Assembly: GCA_003562655.1 (NCBI GenBank)
Contig: PWUC01000098.1
Coordinates: 1 to 15,846, forward strand
Reading direction: 5' to 3'
Source of the DNA: Clostridia bacterium
Lineage (GTDB): Bacteria; Bacillota_E; SLMV01; PUMD01
Length of the DNA: 15,846 nucleotides
Shown here: one piece after another, positions 1-7,733 of the stretch
Numbering within the stretch: position 1 is the stretch's first letter
Layout of the letters: every line of letters starts with the position of its first letter
Made by a program: the position numbers and the translations under genes
Notes under the pieces: model-generated
The model's input: the letters and a program-made list of their open reading frames with translations, nothing else
Told to the model about the DNA's origin: nothing
The model's database searches: none

Positions 1-664
1 GGTCAACCAGCCGGGAAGCCGGGTAGACGCAGATCTGCCCCCCATCCACCACGGCACACTCCGGCTGCCCCCCTCCAGTCCCCTGCGCATTACGGGCAAG
101 ATGCTCAGAGATCCTCAGCTGCAAGGGATCCATAACCCCGGCGTAGATCCAGGCCTCTTCACCTCCGTTGGCGCCGGCGTGGGCGACGCCCTTCAGGGTG
201 CCCATAACGTAGATGTTGCCCACCGCTGTGACGCTTGCACCGGGGTTGACATTCCCCAATACCACCAGGGAACACGGAGACTGCAATCTGTGCCCGCCCC
301 GAACAGTTCCGTGGTGAAAGCCCACCCAGTCCACCGGGCCGTTGGCCGATCCCCTCTGCACCGTCTCCCCACCTTCGATCTTCATCGGCAGGTGTAGGCC
401 CGGAGCCTGCCTCCCACTGCTGCAGGCGATTCCCAACAGGAGCATGTCCGAATTCTCGGCCACAGCCGCACTGATGAGGTCGGTCAGCTGCCTGGTCAAT
501 CCTTCCGCCGCCACTTCCACACTGATTTTCGCTCCGGAGAGAAAGCTGCTTATGGCCGCCACCCGCTCGGCCAGTTCAGTGTACAGGTCGTCGGCATCCT
601 TCTGAATGGACGTCTCGCCGATGACCAGGCGTATGCCGTCGGATGATCCCTTGAACTGAATCAT
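1..664 (-). CDS. minC: Septum site-determining protein MinC (3' end cut by window edge)
   Basis: MinC inhibits FtsZ ring assembly away from midcell, acting with MinD at the membrane. I translated 221 codons from ATG at 664; the frame is open to position 1, so only the last few residues are missing. The N-terminal MinC domain covers about residues 1-100. The C-terminal beta-helix domain covers about 115-205 and holds the family pattern LVVLGNVNPGASV, GNIYVMGTLKG and AHAGANG. The usual RSGQ motif at the start of that domain reads RGGH (residues 122-125). GGAGGT at 670-675 lies 5 bases before the ATG and fixes the start. The gene follows tdh after 80 bases and has its own candidate promoter in that gap, so it may be transcribed independently. 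MinD would be expected just beyond the left edge, but that is not visible. Confidence 0.93.
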   Translation of the reverse strand, partial: MIQFKGSSDGIRLVIGETSIQKDADDLYTELAERVAAISSFLSGAKISVEVAAEGLTRQLTDLISAAVAENSDMLLLGIACSSGRQAPGLHLPMKIEGGETVQRGSANGPVDWVGFHHGTVRGGHRLQSPCSLVVLGNVNPGASVTAVGNIYVMGTLKGVAHAGANGGEEAWIYAGVMDPLQLRISEHLARNAQGTGGGQPECAVVDGGQICVYPASRLVD

Positions 665-693
665 TGGCTACCTCCAGATAGCAGAGTGCCATT

Positions 694-722
694 ATCTTAC
701 AGTGCCTCGCCGGCAAATGCAA
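694..722 (-). promoter_or_regulatory. Candidate sigma-70-type promoter for minC
   Basis: On the minus strand, TTGCAT (717-722) and TAAGAT (694-699) are separated by exactly 17 bases, each matching the consensus hexamers at 4 of 6 positions. Transcription would start near 687, leaving a short leader that contains the minC ribosome binding site. The site lies in the 80-base gap after tdh. This is pattern matching only; there is no transcript evidence. Confidence 0.42.
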
Positions 723-744
723 GGGGGGCGGCATCTCCCTTCGG

Positions 745-1785
745 CTACGGTATCAGGACCACTTTTCCACACTCACCAGAAGCCATCAGATCCATGCCCT
801 CGCGGTAGTCCTCAAGGGGCATGCGGTGGGTGATGACGTCGCGGATATCCAGGCCGGACGCGAGGAGCCCCCGGACCTGGTGCCAGGTCTCCCACATCTT
901 CCGGCCCGCGATCCCCTGCACATCCACTCCCTTGAACACGACATCGTTGCCGATATCGAGGCAAACCTGGTTTGCAGACGGCACGCCCAGCAGACTGACC
1001 CGTCCACCCGGGCGGACCATCTTGAGCGACTGGTCAATGGCAGCGGGGTTGCCTGACATCTCCAACACGCCGTCTACACCCACCTCTCCCGTCAGCTCCA
1101 GGACCTGCGAGACCACATTCTCATCCCTTGCGTCGATTACCGCGTCGGCCCCCATGCTCCGGGCCAGTTCAATCCGGTAGGGATTCACTTCCGTGGCTAC
1201 CACCTGCTGCACACCGCAGCGCTTCAGGACCGCGATGCTCATCAACCCTATGGGGCCACAGCCCGTGACCGCGATGCGCGCACCGGCCACCGGACCGGCC
1301 AGGGCGGTGTGCACGGCATTCCCCAGGGGCTCCTGGGCCGAGGCAACTCCAAGATCCAGATCGGGGTCGGTGAGCCAGAGATTCGCCGCTGGAAGGGCCA
1401 GGTAATCGGCGAAACACCCGTCGATGTCCACGCCGATGATCCTGGTCTCGGCACAGACGTGTCTCTGGTCCATCCTGCACTGCAGACACCGGTCACACAC
1501 GATGTGGGTCTCGGCTGTCACCAGGTCACCCGCGCACACGTCCGTGACACCGTCACCGAGTTCGACGACCTCACCCACAAACTCGTGACCGGCGATGATC
1601 GGCGGATTGATCCGGCTCTGGGACCATTCGTCCCAGGAGTAGATGTGATAATCCGTGCCACATATGGACGTCGCCAGCACCCGGATCAGGACGTCTCCGT
1701 AGCCCGGCGAGGGTATGTCCACTTCCTGCAGCTGCAGGCCCGGGGCCCGCTCAGCCTTCACCAGCGCTTTCATCCTGCCGTCCAT
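745..1785 (-). CDS. tdh: L-threonine 3-dehydrogenase (zinc-dependent MDR family)
   Basis: Oxidises L-threonine with NAD+ to 2-amino-3-ketobutyrate in the cytoplasm. The protein has 346 residues, close to the usual Tdh length of about 340. Catalytic zinc ligands are C42, H67 and E68 (GHE motif). The structural zinc site is C97, C100, C103 and C111. The Tdh-typical stretch CGTDYHIYSWDEWSQ follows C42, and the nucleotide-binding GCGPIG motif lies in the second half. Compared with E. coli Tdh from memory, it carries four extra N-terminal residues; an internal ATG at residue 5 is the alternative start. The ATG at 1785 is preferred because GGAGGAG precedes it at proper spacing, while residue 5 has no spaced site. 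It is the fourth gene of the operon, 15 bases after the M42 peptidase. No kbl (2-amino-3-ketobutyrate CoA ligase) is in the window. A related sorbitol or butanediol dehydrogenase is possible but less likely. Confidence 0.88.
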   Translation of the reverse strand: MDGRMKALVKAERAPGLQLQEVDIPSPGYGDVLIRVLATSICGTDYHIYSWDEWSQSRINPPIIAGHEFVGEVVELGDGVTDVCAGDLVTAETHIVCDRCLQCRMDQRHVCAETRIIGVDIDGCFADYLALPAANLWLTDPDLDLGVASAQEPLGNAVHTALAGPVAGARIAVTGCGPIGLMSIAVLKRCGVQQVVATEVNPYRIELARSMGADAVIDARDENVVSQVLELTGEVGVDGVLEMSGNPAAIDQSLKMVRPGGRVSLLGVPSANQVCLDIGNDVVFKGVDVQGIAGRKMWETWHQVRGLLASGLDIRDVITHRMPLEDYREGMDLMASGECGKVVLIP

Positions 1786-1800
1786 CCATTCATCTCCTCC

Positions 1801-2889
1801 TCAGAATCTGCGAAGTGAGCGGACCGTATCCCCATCCAGCACCTTCATCAGGGCCGTCAACAGATCCACCGTCTGTTCGTAGTCGGCGATGGACAGAATT
1901 CCCGCGTGGGCGTGAATGTAACGGGTCGGCACCCCCAGGACCACACTGGGCACCCCCGACCGGTGTGTGTGCATCCTGCCGGCGTCTGTTCCCCCGCCTG
2001 GCATGACTGAGGTCTGCAGGGGGATCCCCTCGGACTCCGCCACCTCAATGACCAGGTCTCGCAGCTTCAAGTTGGGGATCAGGCTGCTGTCGTAGAACAG
2101 AAGGGAGGGTCCTCCTCCCAGCTCATCCGTCGCCTCATCGGGCTTGACCCCTGGTACATCACCAGCAATGCTGACCTCCAGCGCGATTCCGACGTCAGGT
2201 TTGACCATCTCGACGCTGGTAGTCGCACCCCGCAGACCGACTTCCTCCTGGACTGTTCCCACGCCGTAGACGGAGTTGGGGTGTTCCCCGCCCGCGAGCC
2301 GGTGAAGAAGATCAATGAGGAGAGCACACCCGACGCGGTCGTCCCAGGCCTTGCTCAGCAGGAGATCGCCGTTGCCCATGGTCGCAAAGGGGCTGAAGGG
2401 CATGATCGGATCGCCAATGCGCAGACCGAGCTTCCCGGCGTCCTCCTTGTCCCGGGCACCGACGTCGATGAACATGTCCTTCAGTTTCACCACCTTATCT
2501 CGTTTCTGTCTCGGAAGAATGTGCGGTGGTTTGGATCCAATGACCCCGGTCAGGTCCCCGCTGCAGGTCCTGATGACCACGCGCTGTCCCAGAAGAACCT
2601 GGTCCCACCATCCTCCGAGAGGCAGAAACCTGATGAACCCCTCGTCCGTGATGTGTCTCACCATGAACCCGATCTCATCCATGTGCCCGGCCAGCATGAT
2701 GCGCGGAGATGCAGCCGAGCCCTCGTGGGCGAATATGACGCTGCCCAACCCGTCGTAGGCCGGTTGGGCTATGCCCTTCATCCATCGGGTGAGGACATCC
2801 GCCACCTCGTCCTCATGCCCCGGCCCCCCGGGCACCTGCGTGATCTCCTCCAGCATCTTCAGTCTCTGTTCTCTCGAAAGTCCAGGCAA
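1801..2889 (-). CDS. M42-family metallopeptidase (glutamyl/TET-type aminopeptidase)
   Basis: Predicted cytoplasmic dinuclear-metal aminopeptidase that trims peptides. Family motifs are present in order: AGHMDEIGF (H69), KAWDDRVG (D183/D184), VQEEVGLRG (E215/E216), LEVSIAGDVPG, GGGTDAGRMH, and a final PTRYIHAHAG. The length of 362 residues is normal for M42. I chose TTG at 2889 because GGAGG lies 8 bases upstream (2898-2902) inside a GAGGAGGGA run. A GTG at 2922 would add 11 residues and overlap the previous gene but has no comparable site, so the start is uncertain. It follows the AroM-family gene and precedes tdh by 15 bases, which suits a peptide-degrading operon. Substrate specificity cannot be read from sequence. 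M42 members annotated as endoglucanase are the same fold, so a cellulase call should be avoided. Confidence 0.88.
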   Translation of the reverse strand: MPGLSREQRLKMLEEITQVPGGPGHEDEVADVLTRWMKGIAQPAYDGLGSVIFAHEGSAASPRIMLAGHMDEIGFMVRHITDEGFIRFLPLGGWWDQVLLGQRVVIRTCSGDLTGVIGSKPPHILPRQKRDKVVKLKDMFIDVGARDKEDAGKLGLRIGDPIMPFSPFATMGNGDLLLSKAWDDRVGCALLIDLLHRLAGGEHPNSVYGVGTVQEEVGLRGATTSVEMVKPDVGIALEVSIAGDVPGVKPDEATDELGGGPSLLFYDSSLIPNLKLRDLVIEVAESEGIPLQTSVMPGGGTDAGRMHTHRSGVPSVVLGVPTRYIHAHAGILSIADYEQTVDLLTALMKVLDGDTVRSLRRF

Positions 2890-2908
2890 TACCAATCCCT
2901 CCTCGATT

Positions 2909-3589
2909 TCACTGGAACGCACTCGCGACGGCGTGGGCCACAGCGGAACTGGCCAGAAGAACAGGAACTCCGGCCGTCCGGCGAACCGCCTCCCGCATGG
3001 AAGCAGAATAGCCCATACAGTCCATGACGATCATATCTGCCCCCGTTGCCCGAAGCTCTTCGGCTGCCCCCAGCAGATCCCCCCGGTCTCGCGCGAGACC
3101 GTAGGGAGAAACCGCTGCAGTAATTACCTCAAGCCCTTCTTCTTTCCACAGTCGCCCGACAGTTTCCTCCTGACTCGGGTGGGGAACCATCACCCCCAAT
3201 GAACCTCTGCAGTGCAGCCCCCGAACCAGGCCATGCAGGATCCGGCGGGGGAAGAGGATCCTGACCCCGGGGGATGGGAGGGTGAAGGACCCCGTACACA
3301 ACACCAGCACCGGATCGCATCCATCGGAGCTCAGGTCAGAAACTGCCTCGGCGACCAGGGCCGCGGTCTCGCGGTGGCCAATGACCACCTCGGCACCGTC
3401 GCGAAGCCTGGTCACCAGTGTCTCATCATCATCCCCGGGCTCGAGGGCGGCGATGTCCCGGCGGGACAGAGAGTCCAACGCCCCCCTCTCACGCACGGCC
3501 AGACCCTCACCCCATATCTTTCTCATGGGCAATACCAGATCCGGACGGGGAGACTGACCTATGGTAATCACGCCTATGGTCTCAGTCAC
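2909..3589 (-). CDS. AroM-family protein of unknown function
   Basis: The product of 226 residues matches the AroM family (PF07302): the N-terminal TIGQSPRPD motif, a central LCTGSF segment, and the late DCMGYS segment followed by a VPVLLASS strand. E. coli AroM is named for its co-regulation with aromatic biosynthesis, but its biochemical role is unknown. Start: the GTG at 3589 overlaps the TGA of the upstream DUF917 gene as GTGA, with GGGGGTG 8 bases before it. Another GTG at 3619 would add ten residues and overlap by 34 bases, without a clear ribosome site. The four-base overlap implies translational coupling with the DUF917 gene. AroM and DUF917 proteins often neighbour peptide or amino-acid use genes, so a role in that pathway is inferred and not shown. 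Confidence 0.85.
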   Translation of the reverse strand: MTETIGVITIGQSPRPDLVLPMRKIWGEGLAVRERGALDSLSRRDIAALEPGDDDETLVTRLRDGAEVVIGHRETAALVAEAVSDLSSDGCDPVLVLCTGSFTLPSPGVRILFPRRILHGLVRGLHCRGSLGVMVPHPSQEETVGRLWKEEGLEVITAAVSPYGLARDRGDLLGAAEELRATGADMIVMDCMGYSASMREAVRRTAGVPVLLASSAVAHAVASAFQ

Positions 3590-4665
3590 CTCAGCTTCAC
3601 CCCCAGCATTCTCTCGCACTCGGCCAGGTGAGCAGCGGATGTGGCCCCGCTGCCGAGGGACAGATTGGCCCCCGGAACCCAGGTGACGTGAGCTTCCTCT
3701 CCCAGCCTGGCCTCCATATCTGCAGACGAGAGGGGAACGCCGCAGTCATCGAAGACATTGACCAGGTCGGGGAAAACTGCCATCTGGCGTGAACCGATAC
3801 GGAGGGCCATGTATTCATTCAGTATCGGGATCTGCAGCTCGGCATCCTTCGCCTTTACGACCGCCCGCCCCACATCGAACCCGTCCCGGGTCTCGATTTC
3901 TGCCGAGAGCAGCAACCCGGAGGCAGTGTGCCCTCCCCTGAGAATCTCCAGGACCGCAGAAATCCGGGCCCTGGCCCCGGGTCTGGCCTTAAGCCAGGCC
4001 TCACCCACCTCGAGGGCCTGTGCGATGGCCCCGGGAGCACCGTGTTCGAGCGCATATGCGGCTGTGACGGGATTGCGGGCCACGGCCACCAGTCCTTTTG
4101 CCCTCTCCGCCGCTGCCCTGACCAGGGCGGAGGCAGCGCCTACAGCCGCAGACACCGACAGCTCAAGATGGGCGCCGGTCGCTCGATCCCCTCCCACGGC
4201 CACCTGCAGGGAGCGGTATCCGTCGCACTCCTCCAGGCCCATGGCTCCCATGATCCCCAGGGGGTGGGCCCGGCCGTTGCACGGGATATCGACCAGGGGA
4301 ATGCCGAGGGCGGCTGCCTGATACCATCCGTTGACGGTGGCAGCTGCTCCATTTTCGCAGCTGATCAGCCCGACCCTCTCCGCCGTAAGATCCGCTCTCT
4401 CCATGAGCAGCCGCACAGCGCGCAGAAAATCCTCCGGCATCACCAGCGACGCGGTGGCGGCGGGTGCGCCCACCAGGGAACAGGTGATCAGGACCATGTC
4501 CGGGTGAACATCCTCCGGCGGCACCAGGAACAGATCGCCGCCCGAGAGGGCCATCTCAGCAAGCTGGGCACCCAGCTTCACACTGCCCCCACCGCCTCCA
4601 CCGAGAATGGCCCCACCCATGACCGCAGCGCGGGCGTCCTGGGGGGTCAATCTCCCTGCTCTCAT
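3586..4665 (-). CDS. DUF917-family protein (S-methyl-thiohydantoin desulfurase-like)
   Basis: A 359-residue protein of the DUF917 family (PF06032), recognisable by the N-terminal GGAILGGGGGGS segment and a C-terminal part with repeated strand-rich segments ending in GANLSLGSGA. Some members are linked to thiohydantoin desulfurisation and many sit beside hydantoinase-type genes; here no hydantoinase is present. The ATG at 4665 is preceded by GGAGAGG, giving a clear start. It is the first gene of the leftward operon (DUF917, AroM, M42, tdh) and diverges from a peptide-binding protein gene. The genetic setting suggests work on peptides or modified amino acids; the actual substrate is unknown. 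Confidence 0.82.
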   Translation of the reverse strand: MRAGRLTPQDARAAVMGGAILGGGGGGSVKLGAQLAEMALSGGDLFLVPPEDVHPDMVLITCSLVGAPAATASLVMPEDFLRAVRLLMERADLTAERVGLISCENGAAATVNGWYQAAALGIPLVDIPCNGRAHPLGIMGAMGLEECDGYRSLQVAVGGDRATGAHLELSVSAAVGAASALVRAAAERAKGLVAVARNPVTAAYALEHGAPGAIAQALEVGEAWLKARPGARARISAVLEILRGGHTASGLLLSAEIETRDGFDVGRAVVKAKDAELQIPILNEYMALRIGSRQMAVFPDLVNVFDDCGVPLSSADMEARLGEEAHVTWVPGANLSLGSGATSAAHLAECERMLGVKLR

Positions 4666-4750
4666 CAGCGATCCTCTCCAATCCGTAGAAGCGTTCGCCG
4701 CCCACCCGGGTCAAACCTGCCCGGATGGGACTGATGACCGGTCGGCAGCC

Positions 4751-4779
4751 AGCATATACATGACCGGAGGGAAGGTCAA
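4751..4779 (-). promoter_or_regulatory. Candidate promoter of the DUF917-AroM-M42-tdh operon
   Basis: On the minus strand TTGACC (4774-4779) and TATGCT (4751-4756) are spaced by 17 bases, matching the sigma-70 hexamers at 5 and 4 of 6 positions. The -35 hexamer overlaps the region just before the ATG of the divergent binding-protein gene, so the operon promoter and that gene's ribosome site share DNA. An 8-base palindrome GACCGGTC (4736-4743) lies just downstream and could be an operator. All of this is prediction from pattern. Confidence 0.4.
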
Positions 4780-4780
4780 A

Positions 4781-6310
4781 ATGCGCATCTACTTGATCGT
4801 GGGCACCATCCTGTGTCTGATGATAGTCGCCTTCTCCATGAGCAGCCGCGCCCTGGTCAGCAAACCGGATGAGGGACCACCCAAACAGTTCACAATGGCG
4901 GTGCCCTCGGAGGTTCGCAACCTCCTTCCCCTGTCCGCAGTTGATCCTGTGACCCGCCTGGCCACCCACCTGGTACATGAACCCCTGGCCACCTATGACC
5001 ACAGCGGTAATCTCGAGCCTGTACTGGCCCAACGGTGGCACACCGATGACGGCGGACGCAGCTGGATCGTCCATCTTCGGCCAAACGTCAGCTGGCATGA
5101 TGGGACCCCGTTCACAGCCGCTGACGTCGTGTTCACCTACAGGCTGGGCCAGGAGGGCGAGAATCTGCCCTTCGCCCTCACGCATCTTTTTGACAACCTA
5201 ATCGAAGTCACCTACGTCCACGAGCACCAGGTGAGACTGGACCTGCGCAAGCCGGAGGGAACACCGCCCGGGCTCGTGACCGTCCCCCTGATTGCTGAGC
5301 ACTGGGTGCAGAAACGGGGAACGTGGGGCTACAACCACTATACCATGGGGACGGGTCCCTTCATCCTGAAGAGATGGTCGCCCCACACTGCTGTGGTCTT
5401 CACCGCCCACAGCGATCACTGGCGGGCGAGCCCGGCCCTCGACGCCATTGAACTGGTACCTCTCAACGATCCCGAGATGAGAACGCGTTCGGTGTTGAGC
5501 GGTCGCGCCGACTGCAGCCTGGATCCCGACGCGTCCGCAGAGGGCACCCAGTTTCTTCCCCCCACCGATGTGGTGTATCTGGCCATGCCCGCCGTTCCTC
5601 CCTTTCTCGTCTACAGCGCCGCTCGCCGCGCCATAGAGGCGACCCTGGGGCAGAGACTGCGCGAGCTCAAGACACCCCCCGGCCTGCCGGCCACCGGTCC
5701 CTGGCCTCCCCCGTCCCCCCTGCACCGGCCCGAGGAAGAAGTGCTCCCCGATGAGGACCCGGATGCCCTCCTGGACGAGATCGGCTGGACAGATCGCGCT
5801 GCCGATGGCGTTCGAATGTCGGGCCAACACCGGGCCGAGTTCACCCTGCTGGTCCCTAACTGGCACAATCTTCCCCAGATGGCCAGCTGGATCGCCGGTT
5901 CCCTGGCAGAGATCGGGGTCTCGGTCGCCATCGAGACCCAATCCCTGATCGAGGTGGAGAACCGGCTCGCCAGCGGGGACTGCGAGGCTGCCCTGATCCA
6001 GGTCAAACCGGGCCCGGATCCCGATCTAGGCCACATGCTATCCAGCACCGCCATCGGGACCGGCTGCAACGACGCCCGCTATCAGAACCCCACCATGGAT
6101 CTCCTCTTGCGCTCCCTGGCCGCATCCTCACCTGGGAACAGGAAGGAACTCGCACGAGAAATTCTCGACGTCCTCTCACAGGATGTGCCGGCCGTCTGGC
6201 TCTACTATCCCCAGACTCAGGTCCTGGTCGGAGACGGCGTACAGAATCTGGAGTGGATCCCGGGTCCCCTCCTCAACCGGCCGGAGCAAATCCAGGTCCC
6301 CTCGCCCTGA
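4781..6310 (+). CDS. Family 5 extracellular solute-binding protein (oligopeptide type), orphan
   Basis: Predicted exported protein that captures peptides or similar solutes for an ABC importer. The N terminus has a short basic start and a hydrophobic segment at about residues 5-20, with no convincing lipobox, so it is probably a signal anchor or signal peptide. The SBP_bac_5 signature follows: LEPVLAQRW, then SWHDGTPFTAADVVFTY. A late GTGCNDARYQNP segment and a C-terminal QDVPAVWLYY are also typical. The length of 509 residues is normal. The ATG at 4781 has GGAGG (4766-4770) upstream; an in-frame ATG at 4760 is a weaker alternative. No permease or ATPase genes are nearby, so it must use a remote transporter or act as a receptor. 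It diverges from the DUF917 operon, suggesting shared control. Confidence 0.87.
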   Translation: MRIYLIVGTILCLMIVAFSMSSRALVSKPDEGPPKQFTMAVPSEVRNLLPLSAVDPVTRLATHLVHEPLATYDHSGNLEPVLAQRWHTDDGGRSWIVHLRPNVSWHDGTPFTAADVVFTYRLGQEGENLPFALTHLFDNLIEVTYVHEHQVRLDLRKPEGTPPGLVTVPLIAEHWVQKRGTWGYNHYTMGTGPFILKRWSPHTAVVFTAHSDHWRASPALDAIELVPLNDPEMRTRSVLSGRADCSLDPDASAEGTQFLPPTDVVYLAMPAVPPFLVYSAARRAIEATLGQRLRELKTPPGLPATGPWPPPSPLHRPEEEVLPDEDPDALLDEIGWTDRAADGVRMSGQHRAEFTLLVPNWHNLPQMASWIAGSLAEIGVSVAIETQSLIEVENRLASGDCEAALIQVKPGPDPDLGHMLSSTAIGTGCNDARYQNPTMDLLLRSLAASSPGNRKELAREILDVLSQDVPAVWLYYPQTQVLVGDGVQNLEWIPGPLLNRPEQIQVPSP

Positions 6311-6701
6311 GCAGCCCACACCACGAGTCATACGGCGTCTGGCTTCGCCTGCGAACCAGGAGTTCACCGGTAGGCACAGGGACCGGTGTTTCGTTCTGGA
6401 CTACGACGTTGAGATGCTGCAAGGGCGCACAAAGCGGGGGAGGCAAGCCGGGACGACCACCCAAAGACTGCCGTAAATCGAAAAATCCTGGGTAATGCGC
6501 CCTCGTCTTGAATCAAGATGCAATCACGCCGAGCAGATTTCAGGCAGTGAAAACTCACATGCGGCAGGGTTTGCCCGTCGCTCGTGGAAATAATATGCTA
6601 GTTGCGAGGCTTCGGTGACTGCGAGATTTCTGTTGCGCCAGGGCGGTGTTCCGGGAATTCCGCATCCCACGACTGATTGCAACGGAAAGGAGTGCTGAGG
6701 A
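6311..6701. other. Gene-free stretch upstream of the lipoprotein gene
   Basis: About 390 bases with short broken frames on both strands and no recognised protein or RNA. Visible details are a CTTGAATCAAG inverted repeat (5-base arms, about 6508-6518), a candidate promoter at 6571-6599, and the AAAGGAG ribosome site of the next gene. No terminator with a U-run was found after the binding-protein stop. Confidence 0.5.
6571..6599 (+). promoter_or_regulatory. Candidate promoter for the lipoprotein gene
   Basis: TTGCCC (6571-6576) and TATGCT (6594-6599) are separated by 17 bases, each matching the sigma-70 consensus at 4 of 6 positions. It would give a leader of roughly 95 bases before the ATG at 6702. 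The match is weak and is supported mainly by position. Confidence 0.3.
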
Positions 6702-7733
6702 ATGATGGGCAAATTCCACATCAGGGTCTTACTTTCTGTGTTCTGCCTCACACTGGTGGCGGTGCTGTTCACCGGTTGTGGTCTCCTCGGAGGCACGGAT
6801 GCACTCGAGCCACCCGAGGGGTTCCACCAGCTGGTCTCCCTGCCCCTCCCCGGCGGGATGCGGGTGACCATTTATCGGGGGGCGGCGAGTCCCGAGGCGG
6901 CAATGTCGATCTTCACCAACATCGCACTGCAGGAGGGCTGGCGTCTGCGCGAAAGGGAAGAGGACGTCCGGAGCATGGACGTCGTGGGTTTTTCCCTTTC
7001 TGTTGTCCCCGTGGAGAAGGAAGACGGGATGCAGCTCCTGGCCTTCACCGGTGCGGCCGATGCCGCCCTGGTGGTTTCCGTCATCGGGCCGGCCGAGCGG
7101 ATCGCGGAGTATTATGACTCGTTGCCGGCCGGGGACCCGGGCATAGCCATGCCGCCCGCGCCGGTGTCCGCGGATGATGACAAGTCGGCAGGAGAGCATC
7201 TCGGCGAGGACGTGTTGGATATCCGGGCGGCCGTCACCCTGGTGGAACGGTTCTCGCTCTTTGAGTTCATGACCGGTAGCACCCTGATTCGGTACGAGTA
7301 CGTGGGCGTCGAACAGCTGGACGGCAGCGATGTCCACAAAGTCCGGTTCTTCCTCGACCAGACCGAGCTCGACTTCTGGTTGGACATGGACGGGAATACC
7401 GTTGATGTGTTGGTGGATGGCGAGGTGCCCCCCGGTGATGACGTTGCGGCAGAGGGCGACAGATTTTTGCAGAGCATAATGATATACCTCGAATACGGGC
7501 TTCAGAGTTGGACTGCGGACGATCTGGATGAGGAGTTCATCGCCGAGGAGACGTCTGAGCGGCAGCAGTTTGGGCCGACGAGCGCCGTGGTGGTCCGGCG
7601 AGTTGTGAAGTATCCCTGGGCGGACGAGACACTGGAGATCGATTATGTGGATCTAGATGGCGTGCTGCTTCTGACGAGGTTCGTCGTTGCGGACGACGAG
7701 GTGTTTGCTGTGACGGAGTTCGAGCTGCGCTGA
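6702..7733 (+). CDS. Predicted lipoprotein of unknown function
   Basis: A 343-residue exported lipoprotein that I do not recognise. The signal peptide has a basic start, a hydrophobic core (about residues 9-22) and a lipobox LFTGC, with C26 as the lipidation site. The mature part is acidic and rich in beta-type segments, with a DDDK linker near the middle. The segment after about residue 165 has alternating strands ending in VTEFELR and could be a separate beta domain. AAAGGAG (6686-6692) lies 9 bases before the ATG at 6702; a second ATG follows directly. It stands alone: the binding protein ends 391 bases upstream on the same strand, and the CDF-like gene converges on it across 785 bases. 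Function is unknown; envelope association is the only safe inference. Confidence 0.85.
   Translation: MMGKFHIRVLLSVFCLTLVAVLFTGCGLLGGTDALEPPEGFHQLVSLPLPGGMRVTIYRGAASPEAAMSIFTNIALQEGWRLREREEDVRSMDVVGFSLSVVPVEKEDGMQLLAFTGAADAALVVSVIGPAERIAEYYDSLPAGDPGIAMPPAPVSADDDKSAGEHLGEDVLDIRAAVTLVERFSLFEFMTGSTLIRYEYVGVEQLDGSDVHKVRFFLDQTELDFWLDMDGNTVDVLVDGEVPPGDDVAAEGDRFLQSIMIYLEYGLQSWTADDLDEEFIAEETSERQQFGPTSAVVVRRVVKYPWADETLEIDYVDLDGVLLLTRFVVADDEVFAVTEFELR

Noticed and set aside
3928..4734. Long plus-strand open frame opposite the DUF917 gene
   Set aside because: No family motif, ribosome site or sensible composition; it mirrors a well-supported gene, as is common in GC-rich DNA. The same holds for long frames opposite the M42, SEC59-like, HydS-like and hydA genes, and the minus-strand frame opposite the binding-protein gene.
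6311..6701. Insertion sequence or tRNA in the gap after the binding protein
   Set aside because: No transposase fragment, terminal inverted repeats, target duplication or cloverleaf could be found by eye.
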